Origin: Rhinopithecus roxellana
Lineage: Eukaryota > Chordata > Mammalia > Primates > Cercopithecidae
Reading direction: 5' to 3'
DNA length: 64,000 bases
NCBI RefSeq assembly: GCF_007565055.1
Contig: NC_044553.1
Location: forward strand, 98,431,858-98,495,857
The position numbers were made by a program, and so were the translations under genes. The notes under the pieces were generated by a model that did not search any database, had not been told where the DNA came from, and worked only from the letters and a program-made list of their open reading frames with translations. Positions 35,805 to 48,849 of this stretch are shown here, in pieces (positions within the stretch are counted from its first letter, which is position 1; every line of letters starts with the position of its first letter).

Positions 35805-37697
35805 GTGATGTTTGTTGAACATTAGAAATATTTGAGAGAAGTAGCCAGAAAATATTTTATTTATGAACAAAATTATATCACTCTTAATTCCACAAAAATA
35901 CAATGATTTGCATCCAAATTAAACTTTTAGAAAATATTATCATTGTCCTCATTACTTGGATGAAATCTAAATAAAAAATTACCTTTAGAAAGAAAAAAAT
36001 AATTGCCAAATGTTCTTTAAAAGCCACAGAAAATGAGAAGTATTTAAAACAACTTCATAAGGCTGAATCACTGCAAATGACATGGATATATATTGTTTCT
36101 TTCAACACTCTGATATATTTGTGAGAATAGGGAATTGCTTATATAGGTTAATGCCCAGTGAATGTAACATTTGTTACTTTCAAAAAGAGAACTCATTAGG
36201 TATGCATCCTCCAAAATTCATGGTGACCAAGGTTTGATTTGCTCAGGGCATTTCTAGCTTATGAGTTATTCTAAAGTAATTCTCATGATTTCCAAAGTGT
36301 TATGGTTTGGACAATAAATTATATGGACACCTAATCTATGATTCTTAATATAGATTTTTTTCTTTTTGTTTTTAACAAGCATTGTAAATTGCTGGTGTAT
36401 GTAACAAATAAGAGTCAAGGAAATGTTATTTTTATCATTAAGTATTTAATTACTATGCCTCTATGTTGTAAAATTTTTGTCTAATTTTTTGTGGAAAAAT
36501 ATTTTCCATTATCAATATTCATTTATTATTGTTTCCTTTAAATTTCTTTTTAAACTCCACACAATCTTAATATGCAGAATAAGCAGTTACTTTAGGGTTA
36601 AAGTGCATATACATAGGCAGAATCATCCGTGTTAGAGGACTGGAGCACTGCTAACCATGTTTCATCCTGGGGTGTTTAGATGAACCTTGGAGCTCTCAAG
36701 CCCTAATTTGAAGTTCGATGTGCCCATATATCCTAAGTTCAGAGTTATTTGTACAAGATTGCTTATGGCAGATGTCCAGAGTCATATAGCTGTGGATTTT
36801 CCTCTTGTCAAATCCGATGAAGTGGCTGTAGCTTGTATTTGCATTTCTTCTGAAGTCAGCCACCATATCCCTGCAGAAAATAGAGTTAATGACTAATAAT
36901 TTGGCACATTTTTTTATAGACCAGTAGAGAAATGACAAGACCCAAATTACTCATGGAGGATAGTTCTGATGTTGCTACCTTTTAGACTGCATCAGTAGAT
37001 CTAAATATAGTTTGAAACTTCTTACTTAAATATGGCAAATTATTAAGCTCTGATTTGTGATGAAGTGCAACTCAAGAAAAAGCATGAGGTAGTACTTTAG
37101 CAGATCATACACCTGCCATAAAATGCTGAATCATTAACTGTTCTCTTTAATATTTGTCTTAATGTTCTTTGTGTATTTGTACTATAATATGAATTTTTCC
37201 TGTCTAGAGATAGTCAATTTACCCACTCTCACATTATGGAGTTGGTTTGCTGATTCAAAGAATGTGTGATGAAATTTCAGAAAGAAAGTGATTAATATTC
37301 AGAAAAATAAGAAAGTTCTGTTAGTTATAAACTAGAAATGGGGAAAAATGACTTGGATGGAAAAGTCAACAGGAGTAAACTCAATGAGAAAGGTGAATTG
37401 CAGAGAACCAAGGAGATCAGAAAACACTGAAAGACAAATTGCCAAATACACTTTTTTAAAAAGTCAGTAATTAAGATGATTTTAGGGTTATTTGTAATAT
37501 TTACAATATTTAATGAGAGGAGAAGCAGATAATGAATGAGTTAGTGTCAGTATTCAGGAAGTTCATTTAACATCAGTCGGTTTATGGTTCATTGTTCCTC
37601 TATGGATTTAGGTGAACTAACCACCTATAGGTGAACAATTAATTTCATATAGTTATGTGAACTATTGCTTTTTTGTTTTATTTATTCTTAATAGTAG
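35805..37697. other. No gene seen
   Basis: A 69-codon plus frame at 36687-36896 overlaps an 80-codon minus frame at 36696-36938. Neither has a recognisable motif. No confident repeat. Confidence 0.5.
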
Positions 37698-37996
37698 TTT
37701 TTTGTTTTTTAATTGAGATGGAGTCTCACTCTGTCACCAGGTTACAGTGCAGTGGTGCCATCTCGGCTCACTACAATCTCCGCCTCCCAAGTTCAAGCGA
37801 TTCTCCTGCCTTAGCCTCCCGAGTAGCTGGGATTACAGCAGCCTGCAACCACGCCTGACTAATTTTTGTATTTTTAGTAGAGACGGGGTTTCACCACTTT
37901 GGCCAGGCTGGTCTCACAACTCCTGACCTCAAGTGATCTGCCCACCTCGGCCTCCCAAATTGCTGGGATTACAGATGTGAGCCACTGTGCCTGGCC
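37698..37996 (-). mobile_element. AluS, antisense
   Basis: A full-length Alu on the minus strand. The tail has decayed (ttttttgttttttaattgag), and gacctcaagtgatctgccca is an S-type word. Confidence 0.93.
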
Positions 37997-40415
37997 TCAA
38001 AAGCTCTTTGGAAACAGAGAAATAAAAGATGCTTATTAGAATAGATGGAAAGGGCACAAAGAATTGCATAAAATGATAAAGGCACACAGAGCGATAAGAA
38101 AATGGTCAGTGTGCTTTGGGCAAAATTTTGTTTTACATGTCATACAGTTATGCAATTATATACGTCAAGGTAAGTAACAGAGAAACGCAATACTATCTGG
38201 TGCAGGAAACATTGAAAAAGTATGGTATAGAGTATGCAGCCAACATGCTGTTGTTATCTGACCTGTAGCTTTAGTAAAATTTAAGTGGTTAATGAGAATT
38301 CTAAAAAGCAGCACAAACTAGAAGGAAATTGAAAATCTGTGCCACAAATTGTCACGAAGTATGTATCAGACAGTCTTTTTGAATTTAAGAGTAGGCAATT
38401 TGTAATTTCCCTCATTTAATACTAATGACAAGCAGTAGAAAATGATTGGAAAGACTAATGTAAGTTTATTTTGTATTAAGATGCTTTGGCCCTAACAGTT
38501 TAATGATGGTGTACCTTTCCATAGCTTTCTTTGATTTTACTTGCTTCGGCTTTGCTGGACATTTTGGATTAGTAGGCTGTTTCCTACCAACTTAGAAACA
38601 TTTTGAGCCATATTTTGTCACAGATTTTGTTGTGATATAGTCTGTCTCCTCTCTTCTGCTGGGACATTAAAGAAATAATAGCTGGGAGAAAACATTACAC
38701 TCTCCAGAAGTATTGACTTCCAGGCTACTGCCTACATAGCCATCCAAATAACAAGCAAAAAGTATAGTAACACTCATATGTGAAAAGAGAGATTTCTTTC
38801 TAGTTTTGAAAAATGGGGTGTTTATTATTCACTTCTCAAAAAAGTCCATTATAGTAAGAGTACATTTTGTGGAAAACAAAATGAGATAGTATTTAAAGAT
38901 AATTTATAGTAGGATAAAAAACAACTCAACAAATGCATTAAAAAAGGCTATAGCGGTATTGGGAGAATGTATTCTTCTATGAACTCTGAGAGTATCAAAA
39001 CCCAGAGTGGGTAAACAGACAGGTGGACTCTAAATCTCTTAAATTTAAGAGTTGTGTATAGTATTCTTTTGGCATTTAACCCACATACCAACCCATGCAC
39101 AATAGCATTTGTCAACTAAAGCCTGAGCTTGTTTAAAGTAAAATTAATATTTGTCTTCGGAGAGTGTTCAGTGCTTTATTGAAGATGTAGCATGAAACAA
39201 ATAAGAGCCAGACTATTTCTCTTTGGTAATTTAAAATAAAAACATGGAATAGGGGAAGAAAAGGTAATTTTTATCTAGAAATGAAGAACATTAAGGTACT
39301 TTGCAAGTAGAAAATAAGAAACCCCATTTTAAAAAATATCAGATCGTAAATTGAAACATAATCTATGACAGCCATTTATACACATTTAAAAACCTGTAAA
39401 TGCGAATTAAGGCTATTCACCTACGTGAGAAAACCATTAAATACAAAGAGAAATAAAGTGTTTAAAAAATAAATGAAAGTGCCCACCTTAAAGGTTAAAG
39501 AAACAAAATACAAGAACTAGACATAAATAGAACTAAAATTGGAATTATTTTACTAAGATTCTAAAGGACATAGCCTACAAACTCAAGAATAAGTTGTGAT
39601 GAAACAGCCGAAGTGAGAAAACAAAGTCTTAATTGTGAATAATAATATATTTACATATGGAGTTACAGGATATGTGAAGACAATCTTACCAAGACTATTT
39701 AGCCCAAGAAGCCTAATTTGTTTATTAATATTCTAAATGGGTCAAAATCTGAGCTACCAAGCCTTGAGTATTTTAAAATCAACATTGTTTATGAAAACAA
39801 GGAAATCAAGAAATCTTCAATTTTCATTTACCTACATTCTAATTTAGAAACACTGACAGCTCTTTTCAGGAAATTAAATTATTTTTAAATGAAGATGGTA
39901 AAAGTCATTTCCTTGTGAAATCAAAGAAAGAAGAAAAATAAATATGTAGCTCCATTCCTTAAAAAAAAAAAAAAAGTATTGAGCAGACTACTTGAACCTG
40001 AGAAACACCAGAAGTAAAAAATAAATCTGCTTAATTAGGCAGGCAAAAGAATTGCAAAAGAAAAAAAAATAAAGGAAAATTGCAGCTGTTGCTTCTATGT
40101 GGTATGTAAAAGCATAACCTGGGAAATAGTTAACCTAATAATGGAGATGAAGAAGTTATAATGTTGCAAAAATCAGAGTAAAGAGTAGAAATTAATTAGA
40201 TAAAGGAAGACAGAACATTCCAGACAGCGGGAACAGCATATAGGGCACTGGAGGTGAGTTTGCATATGTGAGGAAAAGGGGGAATAAAAATGGGTGGCCG
40301 GATCCTGCAAAGCCATACACAAGATATTAAAGATCTGTCGTTTCATCCATTGCAAACTTTTCAGGTATTTCAGTCTGGGCTAGAGGGCATAGCAGTAGCG
40401 GCAGCAGCTTGATCC
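37997..40415. other. AT-rich interval, no gene seen
   Basis: No gene. At about 40200-40370, acagaacattccagacagcg, then gggaacagcatatagggcac looks like a common ancient mammalian repeat, but I cannot give the family. A runs at 39960-39976 and 40061-40070. Confidence 0.45.
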
Positions 40416-40735
40416 TACTTATATTTTTCTTTCTTGTTTTTTTTTTTTTTTTTTTTTTTTTTTTGACAGTGATGTGATCCTGGCTCATTGCAACCTCCAC
40501 CTCTTGGGTTCAAGTGACTCCCCTGCCTCAGCCTCCCCAATAGGTGGGACTACAGGCACGTGCCACCACATCCAGCTATTTTTTTTTTTTTTTTTTGTAT
40601 TTTAGTAGAGACGAGGTTTCACCATGTTGGCCAGGAGGGTCTCAATCTCCTGACCTCATAATCCATCCAACTAGGACTCCCAAACTACTGGGATTACAGG
40701 CGTGAGCCACCACGGCCCACCTCTTACTTATATTT
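40416..40735 (-). mobile_element. AluS-like, antisense, with target-site duplications
   Basis: The Alu body is at 40437-40720 on the minus strand, with T runs at its tail and an expanded T17 inside (about 40579-40596). The left-arm start of the inverted Alu has a deletion (tttttgacagtgatgtgatc). The 11-bp TACTTATATTT occurs at 40416-40426 and 40725-40735. Confidence 0.9.
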
Positions 40736-42515
40736 CTAAAGCATCACTTTTCCTACTTTTAGAGCATTGTATTGAATGTAGACAAGAACTAGGATTCTAT
40801 TGAGTGCCAAGTAAGGGATTGGTCCTGGAAATGTGAATGCATGACCGTTTGAAGATCTAGCCATCTTTGACATACTCACTAGCTGTTCGTGAAGGAGAAA
40901 TCAGAGTCTTAGATATCTAAAGTGATATATAAAGTGATTAGTCATATATAACTTAGTGTGAACTACAAATGTGTCTACTTAAATCAATGAGAAAATGACA
41001 AAATAAAGTGCCATGGAAGATTATCTGAAACATACTTGAACTTTTATCATTGTTGAACAACTATTTTTACTTGAGAGTCATTCTGAAGAATGTTCAATTA
41101 GTTCTTCCTGTGTGATCAAATATAATCCTTCCCTTTCCAGACCAAAAAAAAAAAAAAATTCCCTGTCTAGTAACTGTTTTCTGTAGCTTTGACAAAAGCT
41201 CAATTCTTGATCTGACATTCAGATTCATTAAATTCAAACTTTATTTACATAGCTTCTTCCTTTCACTTAGGGAAAAGACATGTATTTTTAAATATTATCT
41301 TTGAGAGTGGGGATAATTTCGCTGGTGAAAGTTTTTTTGGCTTTTGGAAAAATCTTAATAGCAAATATAATGCTAACAATTAATATACAAAATAGGGAAA
41401 AACAAATAAAACCAAAAACCTATCAGGGAAAAATTAGTTCCAGAACTAATTTTGTAACAGAAACAATGTAATAAAACAACCTCCAAAAGTTTGAGGCTTA
41501 GACCTCATAAAAATATATTAATAACTTTTAGCAGAGCAATCATGCTTTTTTTTAGAAAAAAATAAAAACAGCATGGTTGACCTATTTAACCTCCTTTATC
41601 CAATTTACTGGCTATATTTAGATTTTAGGCATGAAGATTATATGAGATTGAGTTGTCCCCAAAACTTCAAAGGCTGAGAATATTATAAGGTAATTCTGAC
41701 ATAATTTTCTCCATTTGTCCTCATTTATTTACTCTTCTTAGACAGTAGATGGGCAAGCTACAGGGCAAGTTTGAATAATATTCCTAAAGACACATCTTCA
41801 TTATATATCAGTATATTCCATGTTACTAACTCAATACCTTCTGTAAGCAAATAACTAGTGACTATTTCCACAAGAAGATACAGACAGCTGCAGAGACAGA
41901 GTCAGTTCTCTCTGGTTGCTGGCCTGTGCCCTTATCCTGCAGAGTGTTTGATGAACCACAGTCCATTGCTACTAGTGCCCCAGGTACCATCCTCCTGCAT
42001 TAATGGTGATCTCTCCTACTGCTATGTACAAGCACAGCCAAAGAGCATTTGCTGTTCCTTTGGCAGCAGTAGACATTTCAACTTTTTAAAAATTTTATTT
42101 TGTCTTTTACTCATAGTGAGAAAACTATTTTGAAATCCTTAGGCAAGTTCAGGGGAAGGCCACCCTGTGGTTTGTGTGGAAGCCACAAGCCTAAATGAAA
42201 TCCAAAAGACTATTGAGCCTGAAGGACACATTGCAGTATATGGGATCCTTCCTCTCATTGTTTCTTAAGTACTATCAGGCAGCATTTCTGGGTTCATGGC
42301 TCATGCAGCTTTCTAGAGGATGCTGATTAAAAGCATGTTTCATTCTGGTGTCTGGATTTTATTGTCAGTCTTTCCTTCTCTATGTTTTGTGGATACAGAT
42401 TTTTTTCTCTGTACTTTAACATAAAGTCAAATTTACTCACATTTGAAGCACATTTTTGCACACTGCTTGTACCCTCTATTTTAAATCAGTTTAGTAACAA
42501 AAAAGGTAGTTGCAA
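40736..42515. other. No gene seen
   Basis: A 91-codon plus frame at 41858-42133 shows no recognisable domain. An A run is at 41144-41158. No confident repeat. Confidence 0.5.
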
Positions 42516-42969
42516 TGTAGCAAGATGAGCCACAGACAAAACTCCTCAAGACACCAAGTTAAAGAAGGAAGGAGTTTATTCGGCTGGGGACATCAGCAAG
42601 ACTCCTGTCTCAAGAGCTGAGCTCCCTGAGTGAGCAATTCCTGTCCCTTTTAAGGGCTCATAACTCTAAGGGGGTGCGGGTGAGAGGGTCGTGATCGATT
42701 GAGCAAGCAGAGGGTATGTGACTGGGGGCTGCATGCACCAGTAATTACATTGGAACAAAACAGGACAGGGATTTTCACAGTGCTTTTCTATATAATGTCT
42801 GTAATGTATGGATAACATAACCGATTAGGTCCAGGGTTGATCTTTAACTACCAGGCCCAGGGTATAGTGCCAGGCTGTCTGCTTGTGGATTTCATTTCTG
42901 CCTTATAGTTTTTACTTTTTCTTTCTTTGGAGGAAGAAATTGGGCATAAGACAATATGATGTGTGGTCA
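42516..42969 (-). repeat. 3' LTR (LTR2-like)
   Basis: 454 bp, TG...CA in minus orientation (TGACCACACATCATATTGTC at its start, CTTGCTACA at its end). It matches the copy at 49556-50006 block by block: ctcctgtctcaagagctgag, cccttttaagggctcataac, gattttcacagtgcttttct and ctgtctgcttgtggatttca. The polyadenylation signal AATAAA (TTTATT on the plus strand at 42575-42580) is intact. TTAAAAGGG upstream of it is TATA-like. Confidence 0.88.
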
Positions 42970-42993
42970 TCTCCTCCCTTATTTCCCCACTTT
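42970..42993 (-). other. Polypurine tract of the provirus
   Basis: The minus strand reads a 24-nt all-purine-but-two-T tract (AAAGTGGGGAAATAAGGGAG...) directly before the 3' LTR. It is the plus-strand priming site of reverse transcription, and its place fixes the LTR edge. Confidence 0.8.
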
Positions 42994-43004
42994 GAGACTC
43001 TCAC

Positions 43005-45063
43005 TCAATAGTGGGAGTTCTCACTTTCATTTTTATTACCTATGTCTTCTTGCAAGACAGATCGATAGTGATTCATATAGTACACTTGTGCTGAAGCATT
43101 TTGGTGAACTAACGTAGTGATGAAGCTTTTTATCATTTGAAGAAGTATAGGTAGCAAACAAAGGAGCAGTAAGCAGGTTCTTATTAGTATTATAATGCTT
43201 ATTATAAGACTTGTAAATATTTTTAGTACTTGGAACCATTTTCCAAACATGGCCCCAGGATCAAATCTATGCCACACTTGCACAGGCACATGTGCCAGTT
43301 TTGTTATATCTCTAACTATGTCTTCAACTACTTGTCTTTGATTATCTATGTGATAGGCAGCAATTAGTAAGGTTAAATTTCCTACAGACCTCTCCTTCAG
43401 CTGCTAGCGAGTAGTTGAGAGCTAATCTATTTTGACAGATAGCATTTCTCATCTGAGTTTCTTGCCATTCTAGAATAGTCGAGACTCTGCCGGTTTTATT
43501 AGTGATAATTTTTAAGACAGCTTGTAACCGTATGATTTGGTTGATCATGTAAATGGGGGTCCGGTATCTCCACGAGCCATCTTGTGCCCAAGTAGCAGGC
43601 CCATAATATTGTATGATTCTCTCAGGGGACCATTTACCATTTTTTCAATTTCCTATAGCTGTGTTTCTCTTTTCGTGGGAAGCATAGACAGGGAAACTCA
43701 GGAGTTCACCTGTTTTTATGGGCAGTAGGAAGAAAGATGATTTAATAGTGCCAATAACACAACTACTTGTCTGCTGGTCAGTCAGCTTAGCATAGGCTCT
43801 ATGTCCACATATCCAGTTTAGCCCAGTGGGGGCCGTCCAGTCTCAGTGGGATTTTGAGTGGACCTAAACAGTCTGCAACTTTGGAAATTTACTGAATGGA
43901 TTTTTCTTTGTGTGATTTGAACTCCACCACGTAGTCTTCCTGCAGGAAGGGTGAAGTCCTTCTTCACTCTTGCTATACAGTATTGTCTAATTATTGAGGC
44001 TTTTAGGACATAGAAGTGACCAGGGTGATTCTTCTGGGCCAGGAATTTATCAGGAACTGGGTCTGTAGGTACTAATTCTCGGGTTTCCTATGGCCATTGA
44101 TCTCCTATTACAGTTCCTTTATATATATAACATGAAGTGACATCGAGAGACTGGGCTACATGCTCGACTAATTGCAAAAACAAATTTCTTGTTTTTCTTG
44201 GAATTTCTGGTACTGGCACTTTTAGTTTATCAAAGAAGGTTTAAATACTGGCTCAGGAGAGCATTTAAAAACTTTTTCTCAAACCATGATATTTACTTGA
44301 AGATCCAGTCTAGCTCCGTCAATTTTTAGGGTTACACATTCCTCTTTTCTCCAGTGAGGATCAAGGGGATTGGTTATTACTAGCTCTAAGGGGTTACATC
44401 CTCCCTTAGTACACGAAAGGCCACTTCTTCCTTTCCGAAGGTGTACTGGATCCTTTTCATTTTTTTTTTTTAATCCAAGTGGCCTAAATGACACAAGACC
44501 AGTACTTACATTTATTTTCACACAGACCTAATTTATGACAGATGTACTTATTTTCTGCCATATAGCCTCTTTTCTAATTAAGATAGCTACAACTTATTCC
44601 TAACTTATTACTATTATTGACAGCACAGGCATCAAATTTTAAGGTGACTTGTTTGGGCACCCTTTTTTTTGTTTTGTTTTGGCTAACACTTTACTCGTAT
44701 CATTTATGAGCCCCCACCATTCTTCAGTTCTTAATCTTATTTTAAAAACTGTGGTCATGAGAGGCTCAGATCAGTCAAAACACACATCAGGTTGGTCATT
44801 TCCTGGGCTACATACCTTGCATAGAATAGCATCATACAAACAAGTTATTTTTAGAGTCCTGGTACACTTACAATAACTGTAAAATAATAGGACCGTAGCA
44901 ACATTTTGTCCTACCTCAGTGACTTGATGTATACACGGGGAACAGCCCTCAGTCTGAGGAAGGTCAGTTGAAGTCCTTACTGTACAAGTCCAAATTTTAA
45001 GGAAACTGAGTCCCACGATGAGTTTTCTCATGCTTCGGCCATGCGTGGACCAGTCAGCTTCCA
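43005..45063 (-). pseudogene. HERV-E-like env, broken
   Basis: The retroviral envelope gene (surface and transmembrane subunits). On the minus strand it starts near 45063 with an ATG-GCC-GAA-GCA-TGA, an in-frame stop after four codons. The open run 45031-44771 is an SU start rich in Cys (CKCTRTLKITCLYDAILC), and 44521-44279 is mid-SU. Run 43548-43342 is the TM ectodomain, with a Cys-rich CRKFNLTNCC motif carrying an N-glycosylation site. Run 43289-43005 holds a hydrophobic membrane anchor (residues about 24-50) and a tail ending at a TGA. Frameshifts and stops separate all runs, so no complete protein can be made. Position just before the PPT is normal. Confidence 0.82.
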
Positions 45064-45069
45064 GGTGGG

Positions 45070-45690
45070 ACTGGAGTAGGGCTTGTTGTCTTCTTCAGAG
45101 TCACTCTGCAGGGGTTGATGGAGCTGCTCCCATCCATGTACTGCTCACAGTCTACTGATGTTTAAGGATGATCTCGGAGGTTGGGCCTGCTAGAACTGTT
45201 CAACTGAGTCCAACACCTCTACACAGTTATGTTCAACTGGGCTCTCTGATACCGGGAGCAAGGTGGTGGGGTTTAGGGTGTTGTAAACTTCAATGGTTAT
45301 CTGGGGATTTTCACATAGCAAGCTTTGGTACTTGGTTAATCTGGCATTTGTTAACCAATGGTGCCCTTTGGTATTGATTAAAGTTACCACAGCATGGGGG
45401 ACTTTTATATTCAGGTTTTGCCTAAGTGTTAGTTTATCTGCTTCTTGTGCTAACAGGATCATTGCTGCTAGGGCCCTCAGACCTGGGGGCCAGCCTTTGG
45501 AAACCCTGTCTAGTTGTTTTGAGAGATAGGCCACTGGCCTTGGCCAGGGCCCCACAGTCTGGGTTAAAACTTCAACTACCATTTTTTATCTTTCTGACAC
45601 ATCGAGTGTAAAGAGTTTCGTCAGGTCAAGTAGCCTCAGGACTGAGGCCAACATGAGTTTTTCTCTTAACTCATGAAAACCTCATTGCTG
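45070..45690 (-). pseudogene. Retroviral pol piece (RT connection domain)
   Basis: The 130-codon open run 45582-45190 on the minus strand reads GPWPRPVAYLSKQLD, then GWPPGLRALAA, ADKLTLRQNL, then TNARLTKYQSLL. This is the connection region between RT and RNase H in gammaretrovirus-like pol. Upstream, HELREKLM and LTKLFTLDVSER in the same frame extend it to about 45690. The RT active-site part, RNase H and most of integrase are missing. After about 45150, short sequence leads into env, so a deletion joins this piece to the pol end/env start. Confidence 0.82.
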
Positions 45691-46910
45691 TTGGTTGTAA
45701 TAAATGTAGTTTATCTAATGTACATTTTTATTAACTGTCACCCACCAAAATATTGACTTAAATCCTGCAGCTACTTGATTTCAAGCTTTAAATTGATCTG
45801 GTATTCCTTGTGGGGCTCCAATTGCATCTAAATAGACATGAGAGTCGAATGACCCATAAGGGGCTTCTCACACTTTAAGATGTCTTATATTTTTTCCTTG
45901 TGGTTGATGAAATGCCAGGGTGAAAGGGATAGTCAATTGGACTAAAGTACAAGTGCCACTCCAGTTATTCAGCAGAGTGCCCAGTAAAGGTCCACCACAA
46001 TACCACCACACATCCACTCAGGGATGAACAAGGGCTGACTTATTGATAAGCTCCTGAAAATTCTTAAGCTCATTGCATCCCTTCAGGTCTCCAAGGAATG
46101 CTAAATTTCCTCCCTGTCGTGAGAGACACAAAGTGAACTTAGTGTTGGGAGACGGAAGCTGGTAGGCCCTGGGGGCTGACCCACAGAGTGCTGGACTTTG
46201 GGAAATAGCATAAAGAGCTTAGCATGACTTATTACTCCAGGCTGTAGAATCCTGGAAAAGAGCTACCATGCAGCTTATACCTGGTCGACTGGAGGACCAC
46301 CTTAGTGGAAGGGGGACAATCTGGGCCTCTGGCCTGCCATATGCACAAGCATAACAATTGTTTTTGTTTAACGTGTAGATGGAATATTTGATTCATTTTA
46401 ACCAGGCATTTGTATATTGGTATCCTGTCTTAATTGCTAAAGTTTGTTTTAAGTCTTTAACTTCTATGATCCTCTAGTAAAATGAATGTATGGTTTTAGG
46501 AAATTACAAAAACCAGTTGGGGCAGTCCATCCTTGCTCTTTAGTGGTCCACAGAACGTTGGACCAACTATGGCATGAAAGGTCTGCATTGGGGGGCAAGA
46601 CTCCTGGTTGGCACTGAGGTCTTTATCGAAATCTCCCCGGATGAAATGGTCCTAGTTTACTACTAATGCCCAGTCTGAGGAGAGTCAGGAGGGACAGAAG
46701 TACTTTTCTGAAGTAGAAAGCTGTCTTTGACTTGGCGAGTCCTCACATAGTATAACAAGGCAAGCATTAAATGCAATAGTTTGAGGCGAAATTGACTTGG
46801 TTATGTTAATAACTAGATGGTCAGCAATAGAATGAGGAAAGAAGAAAGAGTAAGAGAATAGATGAAAACAGTTAAATTTTTCCTTAGCTTTAGTTTGCTA
46901 GGGTTTTCCC
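45690..46910 (-). pseudogene. Second env-like segment, out of order
   Basis: Minus-strand pieces in broken frames look like a class I env: Cys-containing SU-like stretches, and near 45830-45700 the sequence GAPQGIPDQFKA, then FWWVTVNKNV and INYIYYNQQ, a pattern from the TM region of some class I env genes. It follows the integrase end (47180-46917) in the natural pol-env order, but the RT connection piece then comes after it. It is therefore probably a segment of another retrovirus joined by recombination. Which family gave it I cannot say. Confidence 0.6.
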
Positions 46911-46916
46911 CTGAGA

Positions 46917-47180
46917 CTATAGCCTACAACTCTGGAGGGGGTGGTGTTTTCTTGACTCAGGTGTGATGAATCCATCCTTTTTTGCTGTACAAACAGTAGT
47001 CTTGATGGTTAGCAGCACAAGATAGGGTCCTTCCCAGGCTGGCTCAAGTTTTTCTTCTTTCCACCTTTCAATGAGAACATGATCTTCAGGTTGGTGCTGG
47101 TTTACTGGAAATTCTGGAGTGAGTACATGTGCTAAAAGACTTTTAGTTTTTGAGAGAAAGGAAAGTGGAAGATAAACCAA
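46917..47180 (-). pseudogene. Integrase C-terminal piece
   Basis: An 87-codon open run on the minus strand. EDHVLIERWKEEKLEPAWEG, then PYLVLLTIKTTV is the small beta-barrel DNA-binding domain at the end of gammaretroviral integrase. The catalytic core and zinc domain are not found upstream. The Met at its start is internal to pol. It lies directly before the env-like segment. Confidence 0.8.
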
Positions 47181-47184
47181 GTAT

Positions 47185-48027
47185 ATAATTTCTAAGAAAT
47201 TGACCTTTTGGTTTAAATGTGGGGACCTTGGCAGTGGACTTTATAGTCCTTAGTGCCTTTTTACTGAGAAATTTCCTTTAGCACCTATTTTCATTAGTTT
47301 TTAGACCAAAGAACGCTAAACACTATTTTATATTTAATAATGTTTTTTGTATGATTTTTATACCAGATAAGCTAAATTTTATCTTCATATTAGTGTGTTA
47401 TTAATGTTAAACCTAATTTTAATAAAACCTTGTAGACACATTTATCTAATTTTTAATGTTTGACTGTAAGGTAAGATTTTATAGACTCTTTTTAACCTTT
47501 TATAATTTTTGCTAAAGAGCAGGTTGGTGCTTTAAGAAAAATCTGTTATGCTTTTACTTTAATGTCCAGTTCACAGAAAAAGTGGATGATACTTCTTTAA
47601 TATTAGCTAATATGTTTACATACAGAATTTTCTTTACAATTAATGTTTTAAAACTAGCTTAAACTTTTAAAGCAATAATTTTTAAAAATCTTTTAATGTA
47701 GGTAAAAAATCCACATTCTTATGCCTCCTTATAATCATTTTACCAAAGGTATATTTTACTTTTCTTATACACCTTGCACATAAACTGTTTCTTCAATAGT
47801 ACTCAGGAAGCCTTATTAATTACAAATTATACAACATCTTTTGCATAAAATTTTTTATAACATTTTTTCTTTCACGACTTTTGCAGACAATTCTTCAACA
47901 TGTCTCAACTTTCTGACTTATTACAAACATTTCTTTCTTTAAACAACCAGTTAATTTATTTCAGGACAAGAATTTACCATATAACACTCTTTTTATATGA
48001 ATTCTGCCTCCCCCCTTCTTTTTCATT
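47185..48027 (-). other. AT-rich spacer inside the provirus
   Basis: About 840 bp with no coding signal on either strand, unlike the flanking retroviral DNA in base composition. It may be a non-coding section of a composite ERV (some HUERS-P/Harlequin-type interiors have such stretches, by recall) or foreign DNA carried by the recombinant. Confidence 0.5.

Positions 48028-48071
<44 letters not shown>
48028..48071. repeat. (TTG)n microsatellite
   Basis: About 14-15 uninterrupted TTG units inside the provirus (CAA on the viral sense strand). A likely polymorphic locus. Confidence 0.95.
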
Positions 48072-48289
48072 AGCAAAGCAGCTGCCGCTACTGATTGAAT
48101 GCATCTGGACCATCTGCAGGTTACTGGGTTAAGGATTTTTGATAGGAAGTCCTCAGTGCTTTTGGGATATGCCCTTGTTTGCACTGACAACAAAGTGGTA
48201 TTAGAGGGTTACAGTGTTACAGAGAATACCTTTAATAATCAGTTATAGGTTTTACCTTGACTTTTAAAGTAATCGGGTATCCTGTTTTT

Positions 48290-48730
48290 TTCTTAACTAC
48301 TTATATATTTCTTTTTCTTTTTCTTTGACTTTCTGTCTCTCTCTTTTCTTAACTCCTTCTTTGTCTCTCTGCCTCTTCCTCTTTGTCTTCTCCTCTCTCT
48401 CTTTGCCTCTTTTTCTCTCTGTCTCTTTCATCTCTTTCTCTCTGCTGGTCTTTCCTTTCCTCTGCCAGCCACTTATGCTGCTGTTCTCTTAACTGCTGTG
48501 TGGGGGAAAGGAGTCTAAACTCAGCTGTAACCAAGTGTCTGGGTTTCCTGGCTTACAGGTTACCTTGTGCCATACCTTCGAAACAAGAGACCTATCCAGG
48601 CTTCCTTCTAATTTGCCAACCTACCTCTAACGCTGACCAGTCTATCTCACACAAAATTTTAAGTTTTCCTGGTGTCATAGTACTCCACAGTCTCTCTTAA
48701 ATTCTTTTTTTGAAATTTTTCAACATAGTT
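48290..48730 (-). pseudogene. gag 5' part (matrix-like), broken
   Basis: In minus orientation this lies downstream of the leader. Pieces at 48700-48540 in shifting frames resemble a gammaretroviral matrix region. The open run 48534-48349 (61 codons) continues with a purine-rich, highly charged tract (RDEREKKRQ-type and EDKEEEAERQ residues) like the matrix/p12 junction of HERV-E-group gag. Capsid and nucleocapsid are missing: the next sequence is a pyrimidine-rich tract, the (TTG)n repeat and the AT-rich spacer. The plus-strand frame at 48383-48700 is the antisense shadow. Confidence 0.7.
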
Positions 48731-48849
48731 CCTAGTAGGATGGGCTTATTTGTGCCTGACTTATGCTTCTTCAACACAAAACACCACACTCACACCACAC
48801 ACACACCACAAAACAAAGAACGGGTAAAAAGAGCACACAGACACACACT

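Noticed and set aside
36687..36938. Overlapping plus and minus frames in non-repeat DNA
   Set aside because: Both are short (69 and 80 codons), with no domain, splice context or codon signal that I can see; kept only as a note.
48383..48700. 105-codon plus-strand frame rich in Leu/Ser
   Set aside because: Antisense shadow of the purine-rich gag tract of the minus-strand provirus.
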